Assembly: GCA_036763105.1 (NCBI GenBank)
Contig: JBAIYS010000001.1
Span: forward strand, 248,001-312,000
From: Peptococcaceae bacterium 1198_IL3148
GTDB lineage: Bacteria > Bacillota > Desulfotomaculia > Desulfotomaculales > Desulfohalotomaculaceae
Direction of reading: 5' to 3'
Length of the DNA stretch: 64,000 nucleotides
Positions within the stretch are counted from its first letter, which is position 1. Each line of letters opens with the position of its first letter. This document shows positions 34,019-45,665 of this stretch, piece after piece. Made by a program: the position numbers and the translations under genes. The notes under the pieces are model-generated. The model saw only the letters and a program-made list of their open reading frames with translations, searched no databases and had not been told where the DNA came from.

Positions 34019-34036
34019 CGAGTGAGAAGTGAGCCA

Positions 34037-34153
34037 CTATTTCCCACTCCTTTCATCCACCATCTCAATACATTTTCTCGGACATACATTGGCACAAATG
34101 CCACAGCCTTTGCAATAATCCCACATAATTTTCACACATTCTTCACTGTTTTC
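34037..34153 (-). pseudogene. porD: porD (ferredoxin-type delta subunit) C-terminal remnant
   Basis: The minus frame gives ENSEECVKIMWDYCKGCGIC then ANVCPRKCIEMVDERSGK and TAG 34039. CxGCGICxxxCP is the second [4Fe-4S] motif of PorD; the first motif and N-terminal half are absent. It starts abruptly after the porC stop, which implies a deletion. Confidence 0.75.
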
Positions 34154-34161
34154 CTAAAAGA

Positions 34162-34632
34162 TTAGAGTTCTTTTGTTTGTTCATATGCCGCTCTCGCTGA
34201 ATCTGCATTTTTTTCACCAGCCTTTACTCCAAAGATTTCTTTCAGTGCACTTTCCACTGATGCGATGGAAACAATGCCAGTATGAGCTAATGCACCCAGC
34301 ATTGAACCATTAGGAATCCCTCTACCAATATTGTCCAGTGCAACCTGGGTACCATCTACATAATAGACCTGGCGGAAATCATATCTTTTTGCATACATTT
34401 TTGCTGTTTCAATATCAGAGGTGTTTAGTACAAGTATGGTATTTTCATGCTTCCCTTTACTTACGTCAACGTTCTTTTCACTGATGGCATCATCCATCAC
34501 CAGCACAATATTTGGTTGATAGACAAAGCAGTTAACGAGAATTGGTTTCTCGTCCACAACAATGTCGGTATAAACAGGGGCACCACGGCGTTCGTGTCCA
34601 TAGGCAGGTACAGTAATTGCGTATTTGTCTTC
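34162..34632 (-). pseudogene. porC: 2-oxoacid:ferredoxin oxidoreductase gamma subunit, N-terminally truncated
   Basis: The open frame covers DKYAITVPAYGHERRGAPVY through MDEKPILVNCFVYQPNIVLV to the normal C-terminus, i.e. roughly residues 35-185 of PorC. The G-x-ERRGAPV motif is diagnostic. The conserved N-terminus (GxGGQGVVTAAxxLA) is missing, because homology ends at about 34632 exactly where the divergent IclR gene starts; the frame then hits a stop at 34648. There is no plausible start before the internal GTG at 34557. Confidence 0.8.
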
Positions 34633-35361
34633 ATGGATAACGCCCTTTTAATTCTGGACCTACTAAGCAAACACGAAGAACTGGGAGCGTCTGAGGTGGC
34701 TCGACTAATGGGCATGGGAAAGAGCACTGCATTTAGATTACTCTCAACGTTGGAGGGACGCCGGTTTGTAAGCAAGACAGAGAATAACAAATACCGCCTT
34801 GGTATCCACCTAGTCTCCATTGGTTCGTTAGTCATTCATCGCATGGAGATTGTTCGGGTTGTACACCCCTATTTGTTAAACCTGTCTCAACAATGTAATG
34901 AAACCGCTCACCTAGTGGTGTGGAATGACGATACAAGGGTACAGTTTATCGATAAAGTGCAAAGTAGTTCCTCCTCCATTCGCATGGAATCAATGGTGGG
35001 GATGTGCCGCCGGGCGCATCTAACGGGAACGGGGAAGGTGCTGCTGGCATATCAAAATGAAGGGGCTATTGAGCACTACATTAAGGTGGTGGATTTTTCT
35101 CCGAAAACTGCCCATTCAATCACCAATGGAGAACAACTGCTCCAAAGTTTAGAGGAAATTCGTCGCCAAGGATATGGCTGTGATGAGGATGAAAGTGAAA
35201 TTGGTTTGACTTGTTTCGCAGCACCGATTATGGACTTAAGTGGACATGCACTGGCTGCAATTAGTGTTTCCGGACCCGGTGAGCGTATGAATGCACGCAG
35301 GCAAGAACTGATTAATCTGGTGAAAATAGCAGCCGCAGAAATTTCTCAGTCCTTGCAGTAA
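34633..35361 (+). CDS. IclR-family transcriptional regulator (5' end probably truncated)
   Basis: 242 aa from ATG 34633. N-terminal winged HTH (LGASEVARLMGMGKSTAFRL, residues ~16-35) and the IclR effector domain (LTGTGKVLLAYQ, GCDEDESEIGLTCFAAPI, AISVSGPGERM). Family members normally have 5-15 more residues before NALLILDLL, and there is no SD before this ATG, which lies at the breakpoint with porC. The gene may thus have lost its natural start and promoter. An in-frame extension upstream to 34447 reads antisense through porC and is not credible. It ends in a perfect terminator hairpin. Confidence 0.75.
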   Translation: MDNALLILDLLSKHEELGASEVARLMGMGKSTAFRLLSTLEGRRFVSKTENNKYRLGIHLVSIGSLVIHRMEIVRVVHPYLLNLSQQCNETAHLVVWNDDTRVQFIDKVQSSSSSIRMESMVGMCRRAHLTGTGKVLLAYQNEGAIEHYIKVVDFSPKTAHSITNGEQLLQSLEEIRRQGYGCDEDESEIGLTCFAAPIMDLSGHALAAISVSGPGERMNARRQELINLVKIAAAEISQSLQ

Positions 35362-35405
35362 AAAGGGGCTGTTGCAAAACCTTTTGCAACAGCCCCTTTT
35401 TGTTT
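35361..35405. terminator. Perfect 19-bp bidirectional terminator
   Basis: AAAAGGGGCTGTTGCAAAA-CC-TTTTGCAACAGCCCCTTTT directly at the IclR stop codon. Convergent genes use both sides. It shares the GGGGCTGTTGCAAA block with 2855 and 36650. Confidence 0.9.
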
Positions 35406-35427
35406 TGTTAATAAAATACCTTTTGCC

Positions 35428-36196
35428 TTACATTTTCTTTTTCAAAACAACATCTAGGAGGAAGTCCCTAATTTCCCTAATCCGCTCATCTGTCATGCGG
35501 TACCTGGGGCCGGTTACACTCAGGCCGCCAATTAAGGTTCCTGCTAAATTCCTGGTGGGTACAGCTACAGAGCGAACTCCTAATTCGCGCTCTTCAATGT
35601 CGATGGCATAACCATTCTGGCGAATTTTCTCTAATTCTGCCAGCAATTGTTCTTTGTCCACTATCGTATTATCTGTATATTTGACCCTGGGGTAAGTGTC
35701 TAAAAAGTGATCAATTTTTGCTTGGGGTAAATTGGCCAATATCACTTTACCAACGCTGGTACAGTACAACGACGATTTTTTCCCCACTTGGGAATGCACG
35801 CTAACCGATTGGGTGCTTTCCAGTTTTTCTAAGATTACCACTTCATTCCCACTCAAGACACCAAAATGCACCGTTTCATTAAACTTATGCAAAATTTCTT
35901 CTAAAGTAGGGCGAATCAGTGTGTCTAAATTTAAGGTTGTTGAGAAAACTACTGGCCCTCTGATAATACTTTACCGATAGCGAATACTTGCCATTACTTT
36001 CATTCTGAGCGATAAACCCCTTATACTCAAGGGTAAGCAGGATTTTGTGCACCGTACTTTTAGTCAAGCCTAACTTCTTTGCGATCTCTGTAACTCCCAA
36101 CTCAGTGTTATTTTCATCAAAGACTAACAGGATATCACAAGCTTTTTCCACCGAGCCAATCATATATTTTGGTTTTTCATTAGTACTATCCATCAT
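35428..36196 (-). pseudogene. IclR-family regulator broken by a frameshift
   Basis: The 5' part (36196-35885) encodes MMDSTNEKPKYMIGSVEKAC then the winged HTH (LGVTEIAKKLGLTKSTVHKI) up to NGKYSLS. The frame then changes: the neighbouring frame carries IIRGPVVFSTTLNLDTLIRP then TLEEILHKFNETVHFGVLSG and the whole effector domain to VVLKKKM at 35428. Joined, the two give a normal ~250-aa IclR protein. The lesion lies near the GTAAAGTATTATC run at about 35957-35969. One indel separates it from function; sequencing error would need exclusion. Confidence 0.8.
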
Positions 36197-36334
36197 AACA
36201 TCACCCGCATCTCATTATACTATACTTTCGGCAAGTGGGCATAATCACATAGTAATCTACGACAAAATAGTTACCCCCTGAGCACAAGATACCAATCCCT
36301 GCTGCCGATAAACAGAGATTTGGAGGAATACATC

Positions 36335-36378
36335 GTGGCAAAGCATATATTGGTTCTTAACTTAGGTTCTTAACTTAG
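36335..36378 (+). pseudogene. Butyrate kinase start codon region with 13-bp tandem duplication
   Basis: GGAGGAATACATC then GTG GCA AAG...: MAKHILVLNLGS and stop. This is the opening of an acetate/butyrate kinase phosphate loop. GTTCTTAACTTAG occurs twice in tandem (36353-36365, 36366-36378) and is followed by GATCTTAA, so a slippage duplication destroyed the frame. The rest of the gene is absent. Confidence 0.5.
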
Positions 36379-36643
36379 GATCTTAATAAAAAGGTCCACC
36401 ATCCTACTCGTGTTGTTTTGTGTTGTATTATAATACTTGGTTAAATATTATGATACTGCACTTTTATAATAGTGCAAATTTTGTCGAAAACCAAGTAATT
36501 ATAATTAAATTTTGAATTGTTTGCAAATTCACTTTTCTCAAAGCCTTGTGGCACACGCGTTACAGAGTTTAAATTTTACTAAGTTAAGTGTCAAAACCCC
36601 TAAATCGCTTAAAATATCACATTCACGTTACTGAAAGTGAAAT
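36379..36643. other. AT-rich intergenic region without gene
   Basis: Contains only short palindromic AT sequence (CACTTTTATAATAGTG at 36460-36475) and no ORF with an SD. It is probably eroded sequence between the butyrate kinase remnant and the hairpin element. Confidence 0.4.
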
Positions 36644-36774
36644 AAACAGGGACTGTTGCAAAAAGCGCTGTAGGGGCAAGTTTCCATGCCTGCCCGCCAG
36701 CACAAACCTATGTGCTCAGGCGGGTCGGCGTGGAAACCGCCTCGCTACAGTAGATTTCACAACAGTCCCTGTTT
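36644..36774. repeat. 131-bp MITE-like element with 15-bp terminal inverted repeats
   Basis: AAACAGGGACTGTTG (36644-36658) and CAACAGTCCCTGTTT (36760-36774) are perfect ends. The interior has TGTAGGGGCAAGTTTCCATGC and the complementary GGCGTGGAAACCGCCTCGCTACA, so it can fold into one long hairpin. Related to 9124-9232 and 56554-56637. No coding capacity. Confidence 0.8.
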
Positions 36775-36809
36775 ATCTCTTAAATACGTTTACACTTATA
36801 CTTAAAATA

Positions 36810-36845
36810 AAAATGCTGGGCATCAAGCAGCAAGCCCAGCATTTT
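36810..36845. terminator. Terminator after hppA
   Basis: AAAATGCTGGGC ... GCCCAGCATTTT, 12-bp perfect arms with T-runs in both directions, 8 nt beyond the hppA stop. Confidence 0.9.
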
Positions 36846-36852
36846 TTTATTC

Positions 36853-38961
36853 TTATAGTCTTGTCAGTAGTGGACCAATGATCAGGGAGATGGTCCCAGC
36901 AACCTTGATCAATGGGTTCATGGCAGGACCGGAGGTATCTTTAGATGGGTCACCAACGGTGTCACCGATAACAGCAGCCTTGTGAGGCTCTGAACCTTTA
37001 CCACCTAAGTTACCTTGTTCAATCCACTTCTTAGCATTGTCCCAAGCACCACCAGCGTTGGAGAGGAACAGAGCTAACAGTACACCTGTTACAGTTAAAC
37101 CGGTCAAGAAACCAGCCAGTGCTTTAGCACCCAGCAGGAAACCAACCAGGATTGGGCTACATACAGCAACTAGACCAGGGAAGATCATTTTGGCGATAGC
37201 AGCTTTAGTAGCGATGTCTACGCAACGGGCGTAGTCAGGCTTGTTCTTGTATTCCATAATGCCAGGAATCTCACGGAACTGGCGACGAACCTCTTCAACC
37301 ATATCAAAGGCCGCTTCACCAACGGCGCGCATTGTGCGGGCACCAACCAAGAATGGAACAGCACCACCAATGAACACACCCACCAGAACCATTGGTTCGG
37401 TCAAGTTAATTACCAATTCTTCCAAACCAAACTTATGTTTAATACCATCAACATAAGCACTGAACAGAGCCAGAGCGGTTAGCGCTGCGGAACCGATGGC
37501 AAAACCTTTGGCGATGGCAGCAGTGGTGTTACCAACTGCGTCCAGTTTGTCAGTCTTCTCACGCACTTCTGGAGGCAGTTCACACATTTCAGCAATACCA
37601 CCGGCGTTGTCAGCAACCGGACCAAAGGAATCCATTGCCACAATGATACCAGCGGTGGATAACATACCCATAGCAGCCATGGCAATACCGTAGATGGACC
37701 ACATTACGCCAGCCTCTGGGCTAGGTGCAAAGGATGAAACCATGGCAAATGAGAAGTAAATGGCACCGGCAAAGAACAACATTGGGAATAGTACTGATTC
37801 CATACCAACGGATAAACCGTGAATTACGTTGGTGGCCGGGCCAGATTTTGAAGCCTCAGCAATTCTCTTAACAGGTTCTTTACCAGCCGCGGTATAGTAC
37901 TCTGTTAACCAACCAATGGCTACGTTAACAATTAAACCAGCAACTACAGCCAAGAAAATACCTGTACTTACATCACCGTAAGCAACCCCATTCTCAGCCA
38001 CTCCATCGGCCGGGAATATTCTTTTAGCGATAAACCATGTAAATATAGCGGTTAAAATGTTAGTTATCCAAATACCAATGTTCAAAGCAGTTTGTGGGTT
38101 ACCATCTTCAGATGTCCGTACAAAGAATGTACCGATAATAGCAGCCACAATACCTGCTGCACCAATTAACAATGGGAAAATAATACCTGCAAAACCAAAC
38201 AGGGTGTTACCAATCAGCATACCAGCGATGGTGGTAGCCGCATAGGATTCAAACAAGTCAGCACCCATACCAGCGGTGTCACCAACGTTGTCACCAACGT
38301 TGTCAGCGATGGTAGCTGGGTTACGTGGGTCGTCCTCAGGAATACCAGCTTCTACTTTACCAACCAGGTCACCACCAACGTCAGCAGCTTTGGTATAAAT
38401 ACCGCCGCCAACCCGGGCGAAGAACGCAATTGCAGAAGCACCAAATGCGAAGCTGTTAATTACCAGTGGATCTCCGAAAATAATGAACAATACTGAAACA
38501 CCCAGTAGACCAAGACCAGCAACGGATAGACCCATTACTGCACCAGCCTTAAAGGATACGTCCAACGCAGCAGCCAACCCTCTGCTACGGGCAGCCTCAG
38601 TGGTACGAGCGTTTGATTTAGTGGTACTGTTCATACCGATGTAACCAGCAATTGCAGAACAAATAGCACCAACCAAGAATGAAATGGCGGAAGGAGCACC
38701 TACTGGTAAGTGGCTACCTTCAGCAGGGGTAACAACAAAAGCAGCACCCCAAAGAGCAACAAAAATTACAAGTGCAAAGGGAATCAATGTTTTGTACTGG
38801 CGGTTCATGTAAGCCATAGCGCCTTCCTGGATGGCTAAAGAAAGATCACGCATCTTAGGTGTACCCATGTCGTTTTTCAAAACGCTAGCCAGGGTAACAA
38901 AGGCAAAAATTAGGGCTAAAGCACCAGCGCCAGCGGCATAATAAGCTAATGTCATATCCAC
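36853..38961 (-). CDS. hppA: Membrane-bound K+-dependent proton/sodium-pumping pyrophosphatase
   Basis: About 702-aa integral membrane pump that hydrolyses PPi to move H+ or Na+ outward. Some sixteen hydrophobic segments; the catalytic loop [18 protein letters not shown] (~residues 193-210) and the C-terminal [20 protein letters not shown] are invariant. In [18 protein letters not shown] the residue normally Lys in K+-independent enzymes is Ala, predicting K+ dependence. Start: AAGGAGG lies 11 nt before GTG 38961; ATG 38955 is the alternative. Upstream secG and the glycolytic cluster read the same way, which fits PPi-linked energy conservation in an anaerobe. Confidence 0.95.
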   Translation of the reverse strand: MDMTLAYYAAGAGALALIFAFVTLASVLKNDMGTPKMRDLSLAIQEGAMAYMNRQYKTLIPFALVIFVALWGAAFVVTPAEGSHLPVGAPSAISFLVGAICSAIAGYIGMNSTTKSNARTTEAARSRGLAAALDVSFKAGAVMGLSVAGLGLLGVSVLFIIFGDPLVINSFAFGASAIAFFARVGGGIYTKAADVGGDLVGKVEAGIPEDDPRNPATIADNVGDNVGDTAGMGADLFESYAATTIAGMLIGNTLFGFAGIIFPLLIGAAGIVAAIIGTFFVRTSEDGNPQTALNIGIWITNILTAIFTWFIAKRIFPADGVAENGVAYGDVSTGIFLAVVAGLIVNVAIGWLTEYYTAAGKEPVKRIAEASKSGPATNVIHGLSVGMESVLFPMLFFAGAIYFSFAMVSSFAPSPEAGVMWSIYGIAMAAMGMLSTAGIIVAMDSFGPVADNAGGIAEMCELPPEVREKTDKLDAVGNTTAAIAKGFAIGSAALTALALFSAYVDGIKHKFGLEELVINLTEPMVLVGVFIGGAVPFLVGARTMRAVGEAAFDMVEEVRRQFREIPGIMEYKNKPDYARCVDIATKAAIAKMIFPGLVAVCSPILVGFLLGAKALAGFLTGLTVTGVLLALFLSNAGGAWDNAKKWIEQGNLGGKGSEPHKAAVIGDTVGDPSKDTSGPAMNPLIKVAGTISLIIGPLLTRL

Positions 38962-39007
38962 TTGAACATTACCCTCCTTAATCTTTCTCTCTCTTTTTAA
39001 TTTTTGT

Positions 39008-39232
39008 TTACCAAGCAACTAAAACTAAAGATAATACTGCGAAGAGGACACTAAGGGCCACAGTGACTCTGCCTAGCATGCCATCTATACCTTTTCTTCT
39101 GCCGCCAAACAAAGTTTCTGCCCCACCAGCGATACTACCAGACAAACCGGCACTCTTACCGGATTGAAGTAGCACAGAGGCTATCAGTCCTAGTGCAATC
39201 AGCATTTGAAGGCCGATCACAAAGCCCTTCAA
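39008..39232 (-). CDS. secG: Preprotein translocase subunit SecG
   Basis: 74-aa two-helix membrane protein stimulating SecYEG. KGFVIGLQMLIALGLIASVLLQSGKSAGLSG is the SecG pattern (TM1, then the conserved QSGKxAGLSG loop), followed by GGRRKGIDGMLGRVTV and TM2. TTG at 39232 is chosen because GGAGG is 8 nt upstream; the in-frame GTG at 39241 is inside that SD. It lies downstream of eno, a frequent Firmicute arrangement, but a terminator-like hairpin separates them. Confidence 0.93.
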   Translation of the reverse strand: MKGFVIGLQMLIALGLIASVLLQSGKSAGLSGSIAGGAETLFGGRRKGIDGMLGRVTVALSVLFAVLSLVLVAW

Positions 39233-39367
39233 TAGATTCACCTCCTTGCAAAGTATAAAATTTCAACTTCATTATAACACAGGCATTCGAATGTGACAAT
39301 AATAACAAACGAATATTTAGCAACAATGTTATGCCTGTATAGTTATAATATTTAAAAAGTAAAATCT

Positions 39368-39388
39368 GGGGGGCTTAGAAAAAGCCCC
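39368..39388 (-). terminator. Terminator after eno
   Basis: GGGGCTT-agaaa-AAGCCCC, 7 bp plus flanking G-C pairs, 7 nt beyond the eno stop; T-rich on the minus side. It ends the glycolytic operon before secG. Confidence 0.75.
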
Positions 39389-39395
39389 TCAGCCC

Positions 39396-40740
<1,345 letters not shown>

Positions 40741-40741
40741 T

Positions 40742-42289
40742 CTAGTCTTTAACTATCAAAGATTTTCCGGTCATCTCTTTTGGTTGTTCAATATGTAGTA
40801 TTTCCAACATGGTGGGCGCTATGTCTTCCAGCCGGCCGGTCTTTAACTTAACCTGTTTGTATTGATTGTCGTTTATCAAAATAAATGGTACCGGATCGGT
40901 GGTGTGGGCAGTCACCGGGTTGCCCGCTTCATCTGCCATTAACTCAGCGTTGCCATGGTCGGCAGTAATCAGCACGGTGCCCTGACGTGCCAAGACCGCC
41001 CGGACCACTTGGCCCACACACTTATCCACCGCCTCAATGGCTTTAATGGCGGCATCCATTTTGCCGGTGTGACCCACCATATCTGTGTTGGCATAATTCA
41101 TAATTATAACCTGATACTGGTCCAGTGCCAACTGCTCCAACAGCGCAGCGGTAACTTCATTGGCACTCATTTCGGGCTTTAAGTCATAGGTGGCCACTTT
41201 GGGAGAGGGAATCAGTACCCTTTCTTCCCCGGGATTGGCCACTTCCACGCCCCCATTAAAGAAAAAGGTCACATGGGCATACTTCTCGGTTTCAGCCAAT
41301 CTTAGCTGCTGCACATTATTTTTGCTCAACACTTCACCCAAGGTATTGACCAGTTTTTGTGGTTTAAAAGCAATCGGTGCCACAATGGTTTTATCGTATT
41401 GTGTCATACAAACAAAGTGTACCCGAGGATGTTCCGCCGGACGTTTAAAACCACTAAAATCCCGATCCACAAAGGCCCGGGTTATTTGGCGGGCTCGGTC
41501 GGGCCTAAAATTATAAAAGATTATGGCATCCCCGTCCCTAACGGTGGCCAAAGGCTTGCCGTTGGGAGTTACCATCACCGTCGGTTGCACAAATTCATCG
41601 GTTTCATCCCGCCGATAGGATTCTTCAACGGCCTCCTCGGCGTGTTCCGTTTTCAAGCCTTCACCCAACACCAGCGCCCGATAGGCCCTTTCGGTGCGGT
41701 CCCAGCGCTGATCCCGATCCATGGCGTAATAGCGGCCCATGACGGTAACAATTTTACCCACTGCCAATTGGGCACACTTTTTCTCTAGCTCATCGATATA
41801 TTGTTGGGCGTTGGCCGGCGGCACATCCCGCCCGTCTAAAAAGACATGAATATACACCCGCTCCAGGTTTTCCCTTTTGGCCAGCTCCAATAGGGCAAAT
41901 AAATGGTTTATATGGCTGTGCACCCCGCCATCTGACAATAAACCCATTAAGTGTAGCGCACTGCCGTTTTTTTTCACCGTTTGTATGGCCGCCAAAAATT
42001 CCGGGTTGGCAAAAAAACCGCCCTCTTTTATTTCCTTAGTGATCCGAGTTAATTCTTGATATACCACCCGGCCGGCGCCAATATTTAAGTGCCCCACCTC
42101 TGAGTTGCCCATTTGACCCTCGGGCAAGCCCACGTCTTCCCCCGAAGCGCTGAGCATTGTATGGGGATAATGTTTATAATATTGGTCAATATTCGGTTTT
42201 TTCGCCAGAGCAATGGCATTGCCCTGTTGCTGATTGCTAATACCCCAACCGTCCAGAATCATTAAGACCAGGGGCTGTATTGATGGACT
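40742..42289 (-). CDS. gpmI: 2,3-bisphosphoglycerate-independent phosphoglycerate mutase
   Basis: 515-aa Mn2+-dependent alkaline-phosphatase-superfamily enzyme interconverting 3- and 2-phosphoglycerate. [14 protein letters not shown] at the N-terminus, the phospho-Ser loop [19 protein letters not shown] (Ser ~64), [21 protein letters not shown] and ITADHGNAE metal ligands are all present. The start is TTG 42289 ([16 protein letters not shown]), with GGGGGAAAGG just upstream; the longer frame to 42343 overlaps tpiA and lacks homology. It follows the tpiA stop by 19 nt. Confidence 0.96.
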   Translation of the reverse strand, partial: SPSIQPLVLMILDGWGISNQQQGNAIALAKKPNIDQYYKHYPHTMLSASGEDVGLPEGQMGNSEVGHLNIGAGRVVYQELTRITKEIKEGGFFANPEFLAAIQTVKKNGSALHLMGLLSDGGVHSHINHLFALLELAKRENLERVYIHVFLDGRDVPPANAQQYIDELEKKCAQLAVGKIVTVMGRYYAMDRDQRWDRTERAYRALVLGEGLKTEHAEEAVEESYRRDETDEFVQPTVMVTPNGKPLATVRDGDAIIFYNFRPDRARQITRAFVDRDFSGFKRPAEHPRVHFVCMTQYDKTIVAPIAFKPQKLVNTLGEVLSKNNVQQLRLAETEKYAHVTFFFNGGVEVANPGEERVLIPSPKVATYDLKPEMSANEVTAALLEQLALDQYQVIIMNYANTDMVGHTGKMDAAIKAIEAVDKCVGQVVRAVLARQGTVLITADHGNAELMADEAGNPVTAHTTDPVPFILINDNQYKQVKLKTGRLEDIAPTMLEILHIEQPKEMTGKSLIVKD

Positions 42290-42308
42290 CAAATACCTTT
42301 CCCCCTCA

Positions 42309-43064
42309 CTAACCCCTGGCAGATTCTTTAATAATGCCGGCAAAGCTGTCAGCCTTCAAACTGGCACCGCCCACCAGCGCACCGTCAATATCCGGTTGAG
42401 ACATTAGCCCGGCCGCATTGTCCGGTCTAACACTACCACCATACTGAATGCGCACTTGATCTGCACTGGCACCAACCATACCCTTAACCACATTGCGAAT
42501 AAAGGCAATCACCTGTTGGGCATCTTCGGTGGAAGCGGTTTTGCCGGTGCCGATGGCCCAAACTGGTTCGTAGGCAATGACCATATTGGCCACCGTTTCG
42601 GCGTCAAAGCCCTTTAATGCTGCCTCGGTTTGGGCACCAACCACCTGTTCAGTAACCCCCTGCTCTCTTTCCGCCAGGGTTTCACCCACACAAATTATCG
42701 GTATCATGCCATGCTTTAACACAGCGGTTACCTTTTTATTCACACTTTCATCGGTTTCGCCAAAGTACTGACGCCGTTCCGAGTGACCCACAATCACATA
42801 CTTACAGCCCAATTCAGCCAGCATACCCGGGGATACCTCTCCGGTAAAAGCCCCTTCCTCTTCCCAATACACGTTTTGGGCTCCCACAGCAATGTTGGTG
42901 CCTTGGGCAGCCTCAATCACTGCTTGAATGGCAGTAAAGGGTGGACACAACACCACTTCCACGGTGGTATCGGTCACCTGACCGCTAAGTTCCTTAACAA
43001 AGTCTGACGCTTGTTGTGTATTTTTATGCATTTTCCAGTTGCCTGCTATAATCGGTTTGCGCAT
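42309..43064 (-). CDS. tpiA: Triosephosphate isomerase
   Basis: 251-aa TIM barrel interconverting DHAP and glyceraldehyde-3-phosphate. [15 protein letters not shown] (Asn, Lys catalytic), [12 protein letters not shown] (electrophilic His) and [17 protein letters not shown] (catalytic Glu, loop 6), then [15 protein letters not shown] phosphate binding, are all intact. ATG 43064 follows GGAGGCAGGCAG; the extra 25 codons upstream are not homologous. It follows pgk after an 84-nt gap containing a terminator-like hairpin. Confidence 0.98.
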   Translation of the reverse strand: MRKPIIAGNWKMHKNTQQASDFVKELSGQVTDTTVEVVLCPPFTAIQAVIEAAQGTNIAVGAQNVYWEEEGAFTGEVSPGMLAELGCKYVIVGHSERRQYFGETDESVNKKVTAVLKHGMIPIICVGETLAEREQGVTEQVVGAQTEAALKGFDAETVANMVIAYEPVWAIGTGKTASTEDAQQVIAFIRNVVKGMVGASADQVRIQYGGSVRPDNAAGLMSQPDIDGALVGGASLKADSFAGIIKESARG

Positions 43065-43112
43065 CTGCCTGCCTCCTCTCACCAAACATATTTTACTATA
43101 TTTTTGCAAAAA

Positions 43113-43132
43113 GGACTCAATTTTCTGAGCCC
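43113..43132 (-). terminator. Hairpin between pgk and tpiA
   Basis: GGaCTCA-ATTTTC-TGAGcCC with one mismatch; CCTTTTTG follows on the minus strand. A weak, probably partial terminator within the glycolytic operon. Confidence 0.6.
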
Positions 43133-43148
43133 TACACAAATTTCATTT

Positions 43149-44330
43149 TTATTTGTCCTTTAAAACCGCTACCCCGGGCAATGATTTGCCCTCTAAAAAT
43201 TCCAACGAGGCCCCGCCACCGGTGGAAATGTGACTAATGCGATGGGCTACGCCGGTCTTTTTAATGGCTGCCGCCGAATCTCCGCCACCCACTACACTGA
43301 CGGCATCGGAGTCGGCCAACGCTTTGGCCACCGATTCAGTGCCCTGGGCAAAGGCATCCTGCTCAAATACACCCATGGGGCCGTTCCAAACCACCGTTCC
43401 CGCAGCCTTAACCGCCTCGGCAAACTTAGTTGCCGTTTGGGGTCCAATGTCTAAAATCATCAAATCTGCAGGTACTTGTTCTACAGAAACCGTCTTAACT
43501 ACAGTGGGATTTTCCAATGCATCAGCCACAACAGCATCCATTGGTAGCAAAAGCTCAACGCCGCTGGTTTCAGCCTGTTTCATTAGCTGCTTTGCCAAAT
43601 CCAATTTGTCAGCCTCCAGCAGTGATTTGCCCACCTCTACCCCCTGGGCCTTTAAAAATGTGTTGGCCATACCGCCACCAATGATTAACGTGTTTACTTT
43701 GCCCAACAAGTTTTCAATGACGCCAATTTTATCCGATACTTTGGCGCCCCCAATGATGGCCACAAAGGGCCGCTTGGGATTTTCCACCGCCTGACCCAAC
43801 ATATCCAGTTCCTTTTGTAGCAGGTAACCAGCCACTGCCGGCAAATACTCCGCTACCCCAGCGGTGGAAGCATGGGCCCGATGGGCAGTGCCAAAGGCAT
43901 CATTAACAAAGACATCGGCCAATTCCGCCAATTGTTTAGCAAACTGCGGGTCGTTTTGGGTTTCCTGTTGATAAAATCTGACGTTTTCCAACAAAACCAC
44001 GTCGCCCGGTTGCATTTGATCAATGGCCTGTTTGGGTGCATCGCCAATACAATCGTCAACCTTCACCACCAGTTTGTCTAGCAACTCAGAAAGCCTACTG
44101 GCCACTGGGGTGAGGCGGAATTCCTCCTTCACTTGACCCTTCGGACGTCCCAGGTGGGAAGCCAAAATAACCTTGGCCCCTTTATCCACCAAGTACTTGA
44201 TGGTGGGCAATGCCGCCCGAATGCGAGTATCATCGGTAATTATGCCATCTTTCAATGGTACGTTAAAATCCACCCGCACCAAAACCCGCTTACCGGTTAC
44301 ATCCATATCCTCTATGCTTTTTTTCGGCAA
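43149..44330 (-). CDS. pgk: Phosphoglycerate kinase
   Basis: 393-aa bilobed kinase producing ATP and 3-phosphoglycerate from 1,3-bisphosphoglycerate. [24 protein letters not shown], the hinge, [16 protein letters not shown] and the nucleotide loop [12 protein letters not shown] ... [18 protein letters not shown] are complete. The start is TTG 44330 ([14 protein letters not shown]), the usual family N-terminus, with GGAAGGTGA 7 nt before it. It follows gap, separated by a hairpin of 12 bp. Confidence 0.98.
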   Translation of the reverse strand: MPKKSIEDMDVTGKRVLVRVDFNVPLKDGIITDDTRIRAALPTIKYLVDKGAKVILASHLGRPKGQVKEEFRLTPVASRLSELLDKLVVKVDDCIGDAPKQAIDQMQPGDVVLLENVRFYQQETQNDPQFAKQLAELADVFVNDAFGTAHRAHASTAGVAEYLPAVAGYLLQKELDMLGQAVENPKRPFVAIIGGAKVSDKIGVIENLLGKVNTLIIGGGMANTFLKAQGVEVGKSLLEADKLDLAKQLMKQAETSGVELLLPMDAVVADALENPTVVKTVSVEQVPADLMILDIGPQTATKFAEAVKAAGTVVWNGPMGVFEQDAFAQGTESVAKALADSDAVSVVGGGDSAAAIKKTGVAHRISHISTGGGASLEFLEGKSLPGVAVLKDK

Positions 44331-44365
44331 CAAAATCACCTTCCACAAACCTAGTATGTATTGGC

Positions 44366-44394
44366 AATAAGGGCTCAAAATATGAGCCCTTATT
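44366..44394 (-). terminator. Hairpin between gap and pgk
   Basis: AATAAGGGCTCA-AAATA-TGAGCCCTTATT, 12-bp perfect arms, no long T-run. It probably attenuates or protects the 3' end of gap mRNA, which is typically the most abundant segment of this operon. Confidence 0.75.
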
Positions 44395-44418
44395 ATCCAG
44401 AATTTATTATTAGTTTAA

Positions 44419-45537
<1,119 letters not shown>

Positions 45538-45665
45538 TTATTATATTTATACTATATACTACCGCATAATTCCTCTTTTGTGATACTATTAATTTAATTT
45601 TTTTACAGCCACACCAATATCATTTGCAACCGCCAACTTAATCATGCAAAATTCAACATTTGACC

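Noticed and set aside
32473-34632. Functional porCDAB operon
   Set aside because: Only porB is complete. The alpha, gamma and delta subunits each lack their N-terminal portion.
34447-34632. Longer IclR protein starting at 34447
   Set aside because: The first ~60 codons are antisense to the conserved porC coding sequence and unlike any IclR N-terminus.
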